Notes: a model not told the origin generated them from the letters alone. Positions 24,986 to 34,865 are shown, counted from the stretch's first letter. The stretch is DNA of 57,655 nucleotides from Limosilactobacillus avistercoris (GCF_014836425.1 NZ_JACSQW010000010.1:1-57655); one strand, 5' to 3'. A program made the numbers and translations.

Positions 24986-26365
24986 TTAGCCTAAAGCAAG
25001 ACGCAACGCTTGACGCAGAGTTGTTACTCCAATAACTTCAATCCCGGTTGGTGCTTGCCAACCCTTTAAGTTATTTTTAGGAACAAAGATCCGCTTAAAA
25101 CCAAGCTTCTGTGCTTCAGCGACCCGTTGTTCAATCCGGTTAACCCGCCGGATTTCGCCAGTCAAGCCGACTTCACCGACAAATGCGTCCGTGGCTTGGG
25201 TCCCCTTATCTCGATAACTTGATGCAATACTAATTGCAATTGCTAAGTCAATTGCGGGTTCATCTAATTTTACACCACCAGCCGCTTTAAGGTAGGCGTC
25301 CTGGTTTTGTAACATCAAACTTGCTCGTTTTTCAAGAACGGCCATTATCAATGATACTCGATTTCTGTTTAAACCTGTAGCAGTTCGTTGAGCATTTCCA
25401 TAAACAGTTGGTGTGACCAAAGCCTGAATTTCAACTAAAATCGGTCGAGTCCCCTCTAATGAGACCACCACCGCCGATCCAGTAGCATCCTTCAATCGTT
25501 CTTCAAGAAAAATTTCTGAAGGATTCTTAACCTCAGATAGGCCATTGGTGTGCATTTCAAAGATTCCTAACTCATTAGTCGAGCCAAAACGATTCTTTAC
25601 CGATCTCAGTATCCGGTAAGTATGGTGAAGATCACCTTCAAAATACAGAACGGTATCTACCATGTGCTCCAAAATCTTTGGACCGGCAATTGCACCGCCC
25701 TTAGTAACATGACCAACCACGAATATCGTAATGTTATTACTCTTGGCAATCTGCATTAACTGTGCTGTTACTTCTCGAATCTGAGAAACACTCCCGATAG
25801 CAGAAGTGACATCGGTAGCCTGCATCGTCTGTACAGAATCAATCACGACATATTCTGGCTTTAATTCTCGAATCGTGTCCTTAATGCTGTCCATATTTGT
25901 TTCTGGATAGATATAGAAATCATCTGCCGCCACATCAAGTCGTTCTGCCCGCATCTTGATCTGGGTAGCACTTTCTTCTCCAGAAACATATAAAACTCGG
26001 TGGTGTTCGCTAGACAGTTGACCGGAAACCTGAAGAAGAAGTGTTGACTTTCCAATTCCGGGATCACCACCAATTAAAATCAACGAACCCGGGACAATTC
26101 CTCCACCAAGAACCCGGTTGAGTTCATTTAGTTTTGTCTTTACCCGGGGTGTTTCGTGACTATTAATTTCACTAATTTTTTGTGGCTTGGCAACTAGACC
26201 AGTTAAGGTTGTGGTTGGTCGCCGAGTAGCTGCACTTGAACTTGAAGACTGAACTTGCTCTTCAACTAACGTATTCCATTCTCCACAGTTAGGACACCTT
26301 CCTAAATACCGCGGTGAACTATAGCCACAATTTTGACAAACATATTGCGTTTTAACTCTGGCCAT
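24986..26365 (-). CDS. radA: DNA repair protein RadA
   Basis: 459 residues. A zinc finger ([21 protein letters not shown], about 9-29 in pieces CxxC...CxxC), RecA-like ATPase with Walker [12 protein letters not shown] (about 98-108) and Walker B YVVIDS (about 170), the RadA-specific KNRFG motif (about 253-257) and a C-terminal Lon-protease-like domain. A helicase acting in branch migration of recombination intermediates. 20 nt upstream of the PIN/TRAM gene. Confidence 0.95.
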   Translation of the reverse strand: MARVKTQYVCQNCGYSSPRYLGRCPNCGEWNTLVEEQVQSSSSSAATRRPTTTLTGLVAKPQKISEINSHETPRVKTKLNELNRVLGGGIVPGSLILIGGDPGIGKSTLLLQVSGQLSSEHHRVLYVSGEESATQIKMRAERLDVAADDFYIYPETNMDSIKDTIRELKPEYVVIDSVQTMQATDVTSAIGSVSQIREVTAQLMQIAKSNNITIFVVGHVTKGGAIAGPKILEHMVDTVLYFEGDLHHTYRILRSVKNRFGSTNELGIFEMHTNGLSEVKNPSEIFLEERLKDATGSAVVVSLEGTRPILVEIQALVTPTVYGNAQRTATGLNRNRVSLIMAVLEKRASLMLQNQDAYLKAAGGVKLDEPAIDLAIAISIASSYRDKGTQATDAFVGEVGLTGEIRRVNRIEQRVAEAQKLGFKRIFVPKNNLKGWQAPTGIEVIGVTTLRQALRLALG

Positions 26366-26537
26366 TCATGCCATCCTTTCTTCTTTAAAGACTACTTACA
26401 AACAACGATCCTGAAATAAAAGTGCGCCCTACCAATTACTGTTAAAAATAGTATTGGACCGTTCCACCGGTAAAAATATGGGCAATTTCAGAAAAAATTG
26501 TCCGAAATTATTCCGATTTTATTCAAGATTTGCTATA
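26366..26537. other. Gap between dut and radA
   Basis: 172 nt without a gene. On the minus strand a weak hairpin TTTCGGA/TCTGAAA near 26484-26507 may end dut, and CCAATACT/AGTAATTGG near 26436-26460 forms another. The radA promoter must lie here. No T-box or riboswitch consensus seen. Confidence 0.35.
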
Positions 26538-27074
26538 TTACTTTTTGGTTGAGCCAAAGCCACCAACCCGCTGAGCACGTGGTTGTTTCTCATCATCGGC
26601 AGTAAGGAATGGCATAAAAATTCCTTGGCCAATTCGCTCACCCTTCTTAATATGATAATCCGTTAAGCCGTAGTTAATGAGTTGGAAGAAGATTTCCCCT
26701 TCATTACTATCATTATCGTAATAGTCCGCGTCTACGATTCCGACCCCATTTGGGAGAATCAACCGGCGTTTAAATGGACCACTAGAGCGGTTTGCTAATA
26801 ACAAGAATTCATCGTCTTGCATATAAGCTTTAATCCCAGTTGGTACGAGATACGGTTTAAGACATTGATCAGCATCCTTAAGCTCTTCATCAGTTAACTT
26901 TGTTTGCTGGTGGAGTTTCCACAAGGTTTTCAAAAAATTCCCCTTCCAAATAGATGGGAGAACAAAATCTTCTGCAGCTTCAAAGTCATACCCTGCTGCA
27001 TTAGCAGTTTGCCGGCTTGGTAAATGAAGCCCCTGGTCTTGCTTACTAGAAACAATCTTAAATCCGCGTTTCAT
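26538..27074 (-). CDS. dut: dUTP diphosphatase (trimeric dUTPase family)
   Basis: 178 residues, longer than the minimal 150 by an insertion (about 42-72). Motifs: AGYDFEA (motif 1, about 27-33), NRSSGPFKR (motif 2, about 95-103), LPNGVGIVDADYYDN (motif 3, about 106-120), KKGERIGQGIF (motif 4, about 142-152) and RVGGFGSTKK (motif 5, C-terminus). Hydrolyses dUTP to dUMP, keeping uracil out of DNA. Divergent from the GNAT gene. Confidence 0.9.
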   Translation of the reverse strand: MKRGFKIVSSKQDQGLHLPSRQTANAAGYDFEAAEDFVLPSIWKGNFLKTLWKLHQQTKLTDEELKDADQCLKPYLVPTGIKAYMQDDEFLLLANRSSGPFKRRLILPNGVGIVDADYYDNDSNEGEIFFQLINYGLTDYHIKKGERIGQGIFMPFLTADDEKQPRAQRVGGFGSTKK

Positions 27075-27178
27075 TTATATCACCTAATCCTTTTTATAAA
27101 CTATCTACTTATTATAAAATAGATGTAGGATTTATGGTATGACTTTACCTTGAATTAAGATTGAATGGACGTGATCAA

Positions 27179-27472
27179 ATGGATTACAGAATTGAAGAGG
27201 ATCGAATTGTCGCTAGTGATGACCAACAGCCCTTTGTTGGCGAAATTAGTTTTCCAAAAGTAGCGGGGGTTCCTAATCGGGTCGTTGTTGAACGAGTTTT
27301 CGTTCATCCCGATTATCGTGGTCAAGGTATCGCGGCAGAATTGGTTAACCGATTCGTTAAATACGCCACCGCACACCAACTAACAGTAAAATTAATATGT
27401 CCTTATGCTGTCAAGCAATTTAAGGTGCATCCTGAATATCAGCAGTTATTGTTACCAGAAGATCGTTTCTAA
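27179..27472 (+). CDS. GNAT family N-acetyltransferase, small type
   Basis: 97 residues, like the short YjdJ-type acetyltransferases. VERVFVHPDYRGQGIAAELVNRFVKYA (about 38-64) contains the acetyl-CoA motif (RGQGIA). The start codon is uncertain: ATG at 27179 (MDYRIEED) gives the family-typical start but has only a weak ribosome site; the frame extends to a TTG at 27161. Followed 18 nt later by rpiA. Substrate unknown. Confidence 0.78.
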   Translation: MDYRIEEDRIVASDDQQPFVGEISFPKVAGVPNRVVVERVFVHPDYRGQGIAAELVNRFVKYATAHQLTVKLICPYAVKQFKVHPEYQQLLLPEDRF

Positions 27473-27490
27473 AACCTAAGGAGGAAACTC

Positions 27491-28183
27491 ATGAATCAAG
27501 ATGAGCTAAAACAACAAGTTGGCCGTGAAGCAGTTAAGTATATTCGTCCAGGAATGGTTGTCGGTCTTGGTACCGGCTCTACCGTTCACTGCTTAGTTGA
27601 GGCCCTTGGTGAACACATTAAAAATGGTGATTTAACTGATATTGTTTGTGTTACAACCTCAAACAGAACTACTCGCCAAGCTGAAAGCTTAGGAATTAAG
27701 GTTGAAGAAATTGATGATGTAGATCACATCGACCTTACTATCGATGGAGCCGATGAAATTAGTGAAGACTTCCAAGGAATTAAAGGTGGCGGTGGCGCCC
27801 TTCTCTGGGAAAAGATCGTTTCTAATTACTCTGACCACGTAATGTGGATTGTTGATGAATCAAAGTTAGTTCACCACTTAGGAGCATTTCCACTACCAGT
27901 TGAAGTAACCCCCTACGGAAGCCAACACCTCTTTACTAAGTTGGCCCGTCGTGGTTACAATCCAACTTGGCGGATGCTCCCTGATAATAGTGACAAGTTC
28001 CGCACTCACCAACGAAACTTCATCATTGACTTACACCTTGAAGACATCAATGATCCATTTGCCCTTCATGAAGAATTAATTGGCATGGTTGGTTTAATTG
28101 AAGATGGTTTATTCTTGAACCAAGTTAATGATGTTCTTGTCGGAACTCAAAACGGGCCAAAGTTCCTTCACGCCCGTCCATAA
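27491..28183 (+). CDS. rpiA: Ribose-5-phosphate isomerase A
   Basis: 230 residues. [15 protein letters not shown] (about 25-39), TIDGADEIS (about 82-90, catalytic Asp) and [13 protein letters not shown] (about 95-107, catalytic Glu) are the family signatures. Interconverts ribose-5-P and ribulose-5-P in the pentose phosphate/phosphoketolase route of heterofermenters. GGAGG before the ATG. Short operon with the GNAT gene. Confidence 0.95.
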   Translation: MNQDELKQQVGREAVKYIRPGMVVGLGTGSTVHCLVEALGEHIKNGDLTDIVCVTTSNRTTRQAESLGIKVEEIDDVDHIDLTIDGADEISEDFQGIKGGGGALLWEKIVSNYSDHVMWIVDESKLVHHLGAFPLPVEVTPYGSQHLFTKLARRGYNPTWRMLPDNSDKFRTHQRNFIIDLHLEDINDPFALHEELIGMVGLIEDGLFLNQVNDVLVGTQNGPKFLHARP

Positions 28184-28225
28184 TATACAAGACGTTAAAA
28201 ATAGCAAATGATCTTAATTTAAATT

Positions 28226-28267
28226 TAAAAATGAGGCTGGAATTTTATTTCCAGTCTCATTTTTTTA
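28226..28267. terminator. Bidirectional terminator between rpiA and mleR
   Basis: AAAAATGAGGCTGGAA/TTTCCAGTCTCATTTTTTT stem with T-runs on both sides. Confidence 0.88.
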
Positions 28268-28273
28268 TAAAGT

Positions 28274-29173
28274 TCAATCATGCTCTTTAACTTTTGCCCC
28301 ATAATTAAGAACTGTCTTCCATAACTTTTCTTTAGCAGGAGAAAGGATTTCGTTATCTCGAGTGGCAAGAGAAAGATGAAATGACGGCTGTCGCAAATCG
28401 GCTAATGCTAAGTCGGCTAAGCGATCATTGGGAGTGATTGCTAATTCTGTTAGGAACGAAATCCCTAAATTTTCAGCAACCATGTTCTTAATAATGTGAA
28501 TATCATTTGTCCGATAAATTACTTTAGGACGGATATGAGCAAGACGACAAATTTGGCGGAAAGCTTGTTGGTGAATAAAGTCTGCATCGGGTAATATAAA
28601 GGACTGTCCCTTAAGGTCACTAAATTGTACTTCCTTCTTCTGAGCCAAGCGGTGGTGGCGACTTACGATGATGTGAAAAGGATAGCAGGCAAATTCTTTT
28701 ACTAATAACTCTGGCTGCTGGAGTGAACTTGCAGACCCGAGAAGTGCCATATCAAGTTCTCCCCTTAGTAACATTTGGAGCAAATTTTTTGATCCAGCTT
28801 CAGTAACTTCTAACTTATCAATTAGTCCCTCGCGAAGCAGTTGTGGACTAAGCGGTGGAAAGTAATAGTTACCAATAATTGGTGGTAAACCAAAGCGAAT
28901 CTTGTTTAACTTAGCATGTTCGATCTCTTGGCGGGCAATTGCTAGTTCTCTCAATATTGTCTTAACGTGTTGGGCATACTGCTGACCAATTTTAGTAACT
29001 TTTATCTGGTGATGAACATGATCACGGATAAAAAAAGTGGCTCCGTATTCTTCTTCTAAGCGGTTAATTGCCATTGTGATAGTTGGCTGACTAACATGGA
29101 AACGATCGGCAACTACCGAAAAGTTTTTATCTTTGACAAGTTCAATAAAGTATTCTAAGTCTCTAATTTTCAT
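28274..29173 (-). CDS. mleR: LysR family regulator, MleR-like
   Basis: 299 residues. An N-terminal winged helix (MKIRDLEYFIELVKDKNFSVVADRFHVSQPTITMAINRLEEEYG within about 1-43) and a C-terminal periplasmic-binding-like effector domain. The start is set at 29173, where GAGG is six nt away; two upstream starts in frame are closer to or overlap it. Divergent from the malolactic enzyme gene, with a perfect inverted repeat between them overlapping the mleS -35. By analogy it activates malolactic fermentation in response to L-malate. Confidence 0.83.
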   Translation of the reverse strand: MKIRDLEYFIELVKDKNFSVVADRFHVSQPTITMAINRLEEEYGATFFIRDHVHHQIKVTKIGQQYAQHVKTILRELAIARQEIEHAKLNKIRFGLPPIIGNYYFPPLSPQLLREGLIDKLEVTEAGSKNLLQMLLRGELDMALLGSASSLQQPELLVKEFACYPFHIIVSRHHRLAQKKEVQFSDLKGQSFILPDADFIHQQAFRQICRLAHIRPKVIYRTNDIHIIKNMVAENLGISFLTELAITPNDRLADLALADLRQPSFHLSLATRDNEILSPAKEKLWKTVLNYGAKVKEHD

Positions 29174-29209
29174 TTTCATCCTCAAAAGTAGCTTTTCATT
29201 CGGGTATAT

Positions 29210-29239
29210 CAAATTTATTTATAGGATAGCATAAATTTG
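29210..29239. promoter_or_regulatory. Probable MleR operator
   Basis: A perfect 9-bp inverted repeat, CAAATTTAT-N12-ATAAATTTG. Its right arm overlaps the mleS -35 (29237-29242), and its left arm lies 36 nt from the mleR start. This is typical geometry for a LysR regulator controlling both genes. Confidence 0.7.
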
Positions 29240-29266
29240 ACTATATACTAATGACCTTCCTATCAT
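29237..29266 (+). promoter_or_regulatory. Promoter of the malolactic enzyme gene
   Basis: TTGACT, 18-nt spacer, TATCAT. Confidence 0.65.
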
Positions 29267-29304
29267 TAAGTTATACATAATCAATTAAAAGGAGAACTTT
29301 AATA

Positions 29305-30924
29305 ATGTCAGATGCAATGTCAATCCTCAATAACCCTTTCAAGAATAAGGGAACCGCGTTTACAATGGACGAACGAAAGAAATTGGGATTGATTGGTACC
29401 CTACCACCACGAGTAAAAACCATTGAAGAACAAGAAGCTGATACTTACGCTCTTTATGAAAGTAAGACATCCCGGATTGAAAAGCGGCACTTCTTAATGG
29501 AAGTCTTCAACGCTAACCGGACACTTTTCTTCTACTTAATGGAAAAGCACATTACAGAAATGATGCCAATCGTTTACGATCCAGTGATCGCTGAAGCCAT
29601 TGAAAAGTATAATGAACGTTACCTTCGTCCCCAAGACGCTGTTTACCTTTCCGTTAAGCATCCTGAAAACATCAAGGAGAGTCTTCAAAACGTTATTTGC
29701 GGTCGAGATATCCGCCTAATTGTTGTTACTGATTCTCAAGGAATCTTAGGAATCGGTGACTGGGGTGTCGATGGTGTTGACATTGCCGTTGGGAAGCTAA
29801 TGGTTTACACTGCCGCTGCCGGAGTTAACCCTTCTCAAGTTCTGCCAATTTCTATCGATGCAGGAACAGATAATGAATTTCTCCTAAAAGATCCAAACTA
29901 CCTTGGTGAACGACATCACCGGATCACTGGTCAAGAATACTTTGACTTTATCGACAAGTTCGTTGATACGGTTGAAGAACTATTTCCAAAGAGCCTTCTC
30001 CACTTTGAAGACTTTGGTCGGGGAACTGCTGCACGGATCCTTGATAAGTACCAAGATAAGATATTGACCTTTAATGATGATATTCAAGGAACCGGTATCA
30101 TTGCCCTTGCCGGTGTCTTGGGCGCACTAAACATTTCTAAGGAAAAATTAGCTGATCAAAAGTTCTTAACCTTTGGTGCTGGAAGTGCCGGAATGGGAAT
30201 TGCCAAGATGCTCTTTGACGAACTAGTTCGCCAAGGAATGGATCCTGCTGAAGCAAAGAAACACTTCTACTTAGTTGATAAGCAAGGATTGCTCTTTGAC
30301 GATACTGAAGGCTTAACACCAAAGCAAAAGCCATTTACCCGGCAACGAAGTGAATTTGCAAATGCCGATGAATTGACTAACTTAGTGGCAGTAGTGAAGA
30401 CGATTCACCCAACTGTCATGATCGGGACTTCTACCCAACCAGGAACCTTCACTGAAGAGATTGTTAAAGAAATGGCAGCCCACACTGAACGGCCAATCAT
30501 CTTCCCACTTTCTAACCCAACTAAGCTTGCCGAAGCCCGCGCTGCAGACCTCTTAAAGTGGACTGACGGTCGGGCATTAGTTGCAACCGGGATCCCAGTT
30601 GATGACATTGAATATAATGGTGTTACCTACAACATCGGTCAAGCAAACAATGCGTTAATTTACCCAGGAGTTGGTTTTGGGGCAATTGCAACGGAAGCAA
30701 AGCATATTAATAATGCAATGCTCGCTGCCGCAGCTCATTCACTTGTTGGTTTAGTTGATCCAGACAAGCCTGGGGCTGCTGTCCTTCCTCCCGTTAAGGA
30801 TATGGCAAAGTTCTCCAAGACGGTTGCAATTGCAGTCGCTCAATCCGCTATTGATCAGGGCCTTTCTTCAGCTAAAGATGCTAAAGAGGCTGTAGAAAAG
30901 ATGACCTGGGAAGCAAAGTACTAA
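29305..30924 (+). CDS. mleS: Malolactic enzyme (NAD-malic enzyme family)
   Basis: 539 residues. Belongs to the malic enzyme family: [16 protein letters not shown] (about 69-84), MPIVYDPVI (about 90-98), [41 protein letters not shown] (about 134-174), [11 protein letters not shown] (about 253-263, metal-binding Asp) and a Rossmann [11 protein letters not shown] (about 293-303). Converts L-malate to L-lactate and CO2 with NAD+ and Mn2+. A malic enzyme making pyruvate is the alternative, but the divergent LysR gene and length favour the malolactic enzyme. No malate permease is adjacent. Confidence 0.87.
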   Translation: MSDAMSILNNPFKNKGTAFTMDERKKLGLIGTLPPRVKTIEEQEADTYALYESKTSRIEKRHFLMEVFNANRTLFFYLMEKHITEMMPIVYDPVIAEAIEKYNERYLRPQDAVYLSVKHPENIKESLQNVICGRDIRLIVVTDSQGILGIGDWGVDGVDIAVGKLMVYTAAAGVNPSQVLPISIDAGTDNEFLLKDPNYLGERHHRITGQEYFDFIDKFVDTVEELFPKSLLHFEDFGRGTAARILDKYQDKILTFNDDIQGTGIIALAGVLGALNISKEKLADQKFLTFGAGSAGMGIAKMLFDELVRQGMDPAEAKKHFYLVDKQGLLFDDTEGLTPKQKPFTRQRSEFANADELTNLVAVVKTIHPTVMIGTSTQPGTFTEEIVKEMAAHTERPIIFPLSNPTKLAEARAADLLKWTDGRALVATGIPVDDIEYNGVTYNIGQANNALIYPGVGFGAIATEAKHINNAMLAAAAHSLVGLVDPDKPGAAVLPPVKDMAKFSKTVAIAVAQSAIDQGLSSAKDAKEAVEKMTWEAKY

Positions 30925-30947
30925 GATAAATAACAGTTATTCAAATA

Positions 30948-30990
30948 GACTCCAAGCTCGTTAAAACGGACTATGGAGTCATTTGTGTTT
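30948..30990 (+). terminator. Hairpin after mleS (dispersed hairpin type)
   Basis: GACTCCA...TGGAGTC stem with inner pairing, followed by ATTTGTGTTT; diverged member of the family seen at 12056, 17906 and 21975. Confidence 0.55.
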
Positions 30991-31061
30991 ATAAGGGATT
31001 TTCTTTCCGCATGTAAATCACTATAATATTAAGTAATACTATTTAAGGAGTGTGAACTGTC

Positions 31062-32402
31062 GTGAGTTTTAATATTACTAATTCAGCAATTAACGATTTT
31101 CACCAGGACTATCACCAAAGGAAAGAAAGCAGCGTGCTTGAGAATGCCGTTACCAAAAATGGGGTAAACGCTGCTAGCTTTAACTGGCACTCAATTGCTG
31201 ATAATGCTCCCCACTTTTCAATTGATCTAAAGACCGGGGATGTTGCCGACCAAAAGCAATCAGGTCGTTGCTGGATGTTTGCAGCATTAAACACGATGCG
31301 TCATGACATGCAACACCGGTTTAACTTGCCTGACAACTTTGAGCTTTCCCAATCTTACCAATTCTTCTGGGATAAGTTTGAAAAGGCAAACTACTTCTAC
31401 GAAAACGTAATTAAAACTGCTAGTCTTCCTACTAGTGACCGGAAAATTGCCTGGTTAATGGAAGCACCACAATCTGATGGTGGCCAATGGGACATGCTCT
31501 GCGCTTTAATCGAAAAGTACGGGGTAATGCCAAAATCTGCAATGCCGGAATCATTTAACTCTAACCGCTCAAACGGGATTAATTCTCTGCTCAACAATAA
31601 ATTACGCCACGATGCAGTAATTTTACGAAAGATGATTAATGAAGACCACGCAGATGAAGAAGCCGTCAATGCAAAGCGGAAGGAAATGTTGAATGATGTT
31701 TACCGGATGCTTGCATATGCCTTTGGTGAACCAGCTAGCCACTTTGATTTTGAATACCGGACAAAGAAAGATAATGAATTCCACCGTGAAGAAAACATTA
31801 CTCCACAAGAATTCTTCAAAAAGTATGTTGGTTGGAACCTTGATGATTACATTTCAATTATTCAAGCGCCAACCGCGGATAAGGAGTATTACAAGACTTA
31901 CACTATCGATATGTTAGGTAACGTTGTTGGTGGTCGTCAAATTAAACACTTAAACCTTCCAATGGCTGAATTCAAGCAACTGGCAATCGATCAATTGAAG
32001 GCCGGAGAAAGTGTTTGGTTTGGTTCCGACGTTGTTAAATATTCTGAGACTAAGCTCGGGATCATGGCATTAAACACCTATGATTACGCTCAATTATTTG
32101 ATACGGATCTCGAAATGACTAAGGCGGATGCCCTTGACTATGGTCAAAGTATGATGGATCACGCAATGGTCCTTACTGGTGTTGACCTGGTAAATGACAA
32201 GCCAACCAAGTGGAAAGTAGAAAATTCTTGGGGAACAAAAGTTGGTACCAAGGGTTACTTCGTAATGAGCGATGCTTGGATGAACAAGTATTGCTACCAA
32301 ATTGTTGTTAACAAGAAATATCTTAGTGACAAGCTAAAGAAGGCTCAGGCTCAAGAACCAATTGTTTTGAAGCCTTGGGATCCAATGGGAACATTAGCTT
32401 AA
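31062..32402 (+). CDS. pepC: Aminopeptidase C (bleomycin hydrolase family, C1B)
   Basis: 446 residues, cytosolic cysteine aminopeptidase. Catalytic Cys in DQKQSGRCWMFAALN (about 62-76), His in DHAMVLTG (about 366-373) and Asn in WKVENSWG (about 384-391). Forms hexamers and trims peptides imported by di/tripeptide and oligopeptide systems. Start codon is GTG, 11 nt after AAGGAG. A TATAAT -10 sits about 40 nt upstream. PepE or PepG paralogues are the alternative label. Confidence 0.92.
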   Translation: MSFNITNSAINDFHQDYHQRKESSVLENAVTKNGVNAASFNWHSIADNAPHFSIDLKTGDVADQKQSGRCWMFAALNTMRHDMQHRFNLPDNFELSQSYQFFWDKFEKANYFYENVIKTASLPTSDRKIAWLMEAPQSDGGQWDMLCALIEKYGVMPKSAMPESFNSNRSNGINSLLNNKLRHDAVILRKMINEDHADEEAVNAKRKEMLNDVYRMLAYAFGEPASHFDFEYRTKKDNEFHREENITPQEFFKKYVGWNLDDYISIIQAPTADKEYYKTYTIDMLGNVVGGRQIKHLNLPMAEFKQLAIDQLKAGESVWFGSDVVKYSETKLGIMALNTYDYAQLFDTDLEMTKADALDYGQSMMDHAMVLTGVDLVNDKPTKWKVENSWGTKVGTKGYFVMSDAWMNKYCYQIVVNKKYLSDKLKKAQAQEPIVLKPWDPMGTLA

Positions 32403-32420
32403 ACTAGGCAATAATTAAAA

Positions 32421-32457
32421 TAAATTCCCCTCAGCATGCTGAGGGGAATTTATTTTT
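32421..32457 (+). terminator. Terminator of pepC
   Basis: A 32-nt perfect palindrome with AAATTCCCCTCAGC arms, followed by TTTTTG. Confidence 0.9.
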
Positions 32458-32501
32458 GTGTTATGCAACTTATGTCCTACCGAATAGGCTTGCTTCGCTG
32501 C

Positions 32502-32578
32502 GGCTTCCTCGAGCTAACGACCTCCCCCTCTGACGACAAGATGTCATTCGGGGGGAGAAATCGTTAGCCACCGGAAGC
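32502..32578. repeat. Large palindromic intergenic element
   Basis: A nested inverted repeat: GCTTCC/GGAAGC outside, GCTAACGA/TCGTTAGC, then CTCCCCC/GGGGGAG and a loop containing GACA/TGTC. Markedly GC-richer than its flanks and without a U-tract. It lies between pepC and the ABC transporter operon. Its shape is that of a REP/MITE-like repeat or a strong transcript-end stabiliser. Only one copy is seen in this window. Confidence 0.6.
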
Positions 32579-32597
32579 TTTTAACGGACTCACACTC

Positions 32598-33389
32598 TTA
32601 TTCCGTAATATCCGCTCCGAAGTATTTTTGGGAGAGTTTTTTAACGGTACCATCCTTTTGAAGTTTCTTTAGAGCTTGGTTATAAGAGGATTGAATGGCT
32701 TTATCTTTTTTATTGAAGAGAGCAGAGATGTTTGCTGGCTTTACTTCACTAGAAACATCAATCATCTTTAACCCCTTTGTGTTGTACTTCTTGCCATAAG
32801 CATACCAAGCTTCACGTGAGTTAACCGTTCCCTCAGCCCGGCCTTGCTTAATCATTGCTAGTGAATTACTAAAGTCACCACTTGGAACAAGCGTACCGTG
32901 ATACTTTTTAACAACATCAGCATTATTTGTTCCGGTACCAGCAACAATCTTCTTCCCTTTAATCTGTTTAAGATTCTTAATCTTACTATCCTTAGGCACA
33001 ATCAAAGCGTACCGTGACTTAATGTACGGGGTAGAGAAATTATACTTTTTTGCCCGTTCTGGAGTCTGAGTAATGTTATTCATTACTACATCATATTTTC
33101 CAGAACCTAATCCAGCTACTAAAGAATCCCACTTACTAGGAACAAATTTAGCTTTTAACCCCATCTCCTTGGCAACCGCTTTTCCAAGATCAACTTCAAA
33201 ACCAGTTAACTTATTGTTTTTCCGGTATGAATAAGGAGAGTAAGTTCCCTCCAATCCAATTGTGAGCTCACCCTTTTGCTTTAATTCCGAATTAACCTTT
33301 GATGAGGCCGCATGAATACTACCAATCCCAGCACTTGTTCCGAGTGTAATTGCAGCTAATGTTACCAGTACTTTTTTCCACATTTTCAT
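32598..33389 (-). CDS. ABC transporter substrate-binding protein, amino acid (cystine type)
   Basis: 263 residues. Signal sequence (MWKKVLVTLAAITLGTSAGIGSIHAASS, in part) with a charged N-terminus and hydrophobic core; no lipobox Cys is evident, so export by a standard or uncleaved signal is possible. Then the family-3 binding-protein fold: KGELTIGLEGTYSPYSYRKNNKLTGFEVDLGKAVAKEMGLK (about 39-79) and a C-terminal lobe. Last gene of the operon led by the Cys leader peptide; cystine or a related sulfur amino acid is the likely ligand, by context. GGAG before ATG. Confidence 0.87.
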   Translation of the reverse strand: MKMWKKVLVTLAAITLGTSAGIGSIHAASSKVNSELKQKGELTIGLEGTYSPYSYRKNNKLTGFEVDLGKAVAKEMGLKAKFVPSKWDSLVAGLGSGKYDVVMNNITQTPERAKKYNFSTPYIKSRYALIVPKDSKIKNLKQIKGKKIVAGTGTNNADVVKKYHGTLVPSGDFSNSLAMIKQGRAEGTVNSREAWYAYGKKYNTKGLKMIDVSSEVKPANISALFNKKDKAIQSSYNQALKKLQKDGTVKKLSQKYFGADITE

Positions 33390-33405
33390 TTTAACTTTCT
33401 CCTTT

Positions 33406-34155
33406 TTACTTTAAGTTTTCCATTGTCATCGAAGCAATAAAATTCTTGATTCGTTCATTTGGATTATCCTGAGAAAAGAATTCTTCCGGGTTACCATCAT
33501 AAATAATTTCACCATTTTCCACGAAAATGATCTTATCTGCAATCTGTTTAGCAAACGCCATATTGTGAGTTACCAGAACCATTGATTGCTTTTCACGGGC
33601 TAGTTGGAGGAGAACCTTCAAGACACTTAGCTCTAATTCTGGATCTAAAGCAGAAGTTGGTTCATCAAGGAGAACATATTGTGGCTTCATTGCCAGTGCC
33701 CGCGCGATTGCTACCCGCTGTGCTTGTCCACCTGACAATTCACTTGGATATACATCCCCATAGTCTGCTAGCCCCACCTTAGCCAATAACTCCCTAGCTA
33801 CTTCAATTGCCTGCTTTTTTCCCATCTTCAAAACCTGAGTGGGCCCTTCGATGATATTTCCCAGAACCGTTTTATGCGGGAAAAGATTGTAATCCTGAAA
33901 GACCATCCCCGTTTCCCGACGAACTGCTAACTTTTCTTTATTGCTTATACTCTGACTAAAATCAATCTGGTGGTCATTGAATTCATACTGACCACTTTCC
34001 GGCGTTACCAGGAAATTCAGTGACCGAAGAATTGTTGACTTTCCAGAACCGGATGGACCAACGAGAACCGTCACCTTCCCCGCAGGAAAATCTAATGTTA
34101 TATCTTTCAACACGTGCTTATTGCCATATGTTTTGTTAATCCGAGTTAACTTCAT
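33406..34155 (-). CDS. Amino acid ABC transporter ATP-binding protein
   Basis: 249 residues. Walker A GPSGSGKST (about 33-41), Q-loop MVFQDYNLFPHKTV (about 85-98), ABC signature LSGGQAQRVAIARAL (about 140-154), Walker B YVLLDEPTSALDPEL (about 160-174) and switch His in LVTHNMAFA (about 194-202). Energises import together with the permease and binding protein on either side. Fits the TcyC/GlnQ polar amino acid group. Confidence 0.93.
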   Translation of the reverse strand: MKLTRINKTYGNKHVLKDITLDFPAGKVTVLVGPSGSGKSTILRSLNFLVTPESGQYEFNDHQIDFSQSISNKEKLAVRRETGMVFQDYNLFPHKTVLGNIIEGPTQVLKMGKKQAIEVARELLAKVGLADYGDVYPSELSGGQAQRVAIARALAMKPQYVLLDEPTSALDPELELSVLKVLLQLAREKQSMVLVTHNMAFAKQIADKIIFVENGEIIYDGNPEEFFSQDNPNERIKNFIASMTMENLK

Positions 34156-34169
34156 TGCATTTCACCTCT

Positions 34170-34865
34170 CTAACTTACCCTGAGCTGACTACCCAATCGT
34201 TTCTCTAAGTAATGTTGAATGATTGTAAGGGCCGTGGTAAACACTGCATAAATCAATGCCACCAATGTGTACATTAACAATGGCTGGTAATTTGCAGCCG
34301 CAATTTGCTGGCTAACTTCAAACATTTCCATAATCGTAATCGAGGCTGCCAACGAAGTATCTTTTACCAAGCTGATGAAGCTATTTGATAAGGGTGGTAA
34401 TGCCACTTGAAGTGCTTGGGGAATTATAATGCGCCACAATATTTGGAGACGAGTCATCCCAATTGCTGCACCAGCTTCCCATTGCCCCTTAGCAACTGAA
34501 CTAATTGCTGCCCGAATCGTTTCTGAAGCATACGCCCCTGTGTTTAATGAAAAGGTAACAACTCCAGCAGTAAATGGCTCTAATTTTATCCCGTGAGGAA
34601 AGATTCCTTTAATCCGTAAATATGGTAACCCGAAGAACACAATGAATAATTGAACTAAAAGTGGGGTTGACCGGAAAAGCCAGACATAAAATTGAGCAAA
34701 CCATTTAAGTAGGGTAAACAGCCCGCGTTGGTGTGACAGCCTAATCAATGCAGTTACTAAGGCAATGATTAACCCAAAGAAAAATGAAATTAACGCTAAG
34801 GGAATCGTATATTTAAATCCCGCTGCTAAAAGCTGGGGTAATGATGTTCTGATTATTTCCCACAT
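34170..34865 (-). CDS. Amino acid ABC transporter permease
   Basis: 231 residues with about five membrane helices, of the HisM/TcyB polar amino acid family. The EAA motif that docks the ATPase is EAGAAIGMTRLQILWRIIIPQAL (about 128-150, written here in part: EAGAAIGMTR...IIIPQAL). An early FRSTPLLVQLF stretch (about 63-73) is also typical. Seven nt after the lyase gene and 14 nt before the ATPase gene, so one transcript. Confidence 0.92.
   Translation of the reverse strand: MWEIIRTSLPQLLAAGFKYTIPLALISFFFGLIIALVTALIRLSHQRGLFTLLKWFAQFYVWLFRSTPLLVQLFIVFFGLPYLRIKGIFPHGIKLEPFTAGVVTFSLNTGAYASETIRAAISSVAKGQWEAGAAIGMTRLQILWRIIIPQALQVALPPLSNSFISLVKDTSLAASITIMEMFEVSQQIAAANYQPLLMYTLVALIYAVFTTALTIIQHYLEKRLGSQLRVS

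Noticed and set aside
26366-26537. T-box-like GGTGGAACGG string before radA
   Set aside because: Only a partial resemblance to the T-box core; no specifier loop or terminator/antiterminator pair, and radA is not a T-box target.
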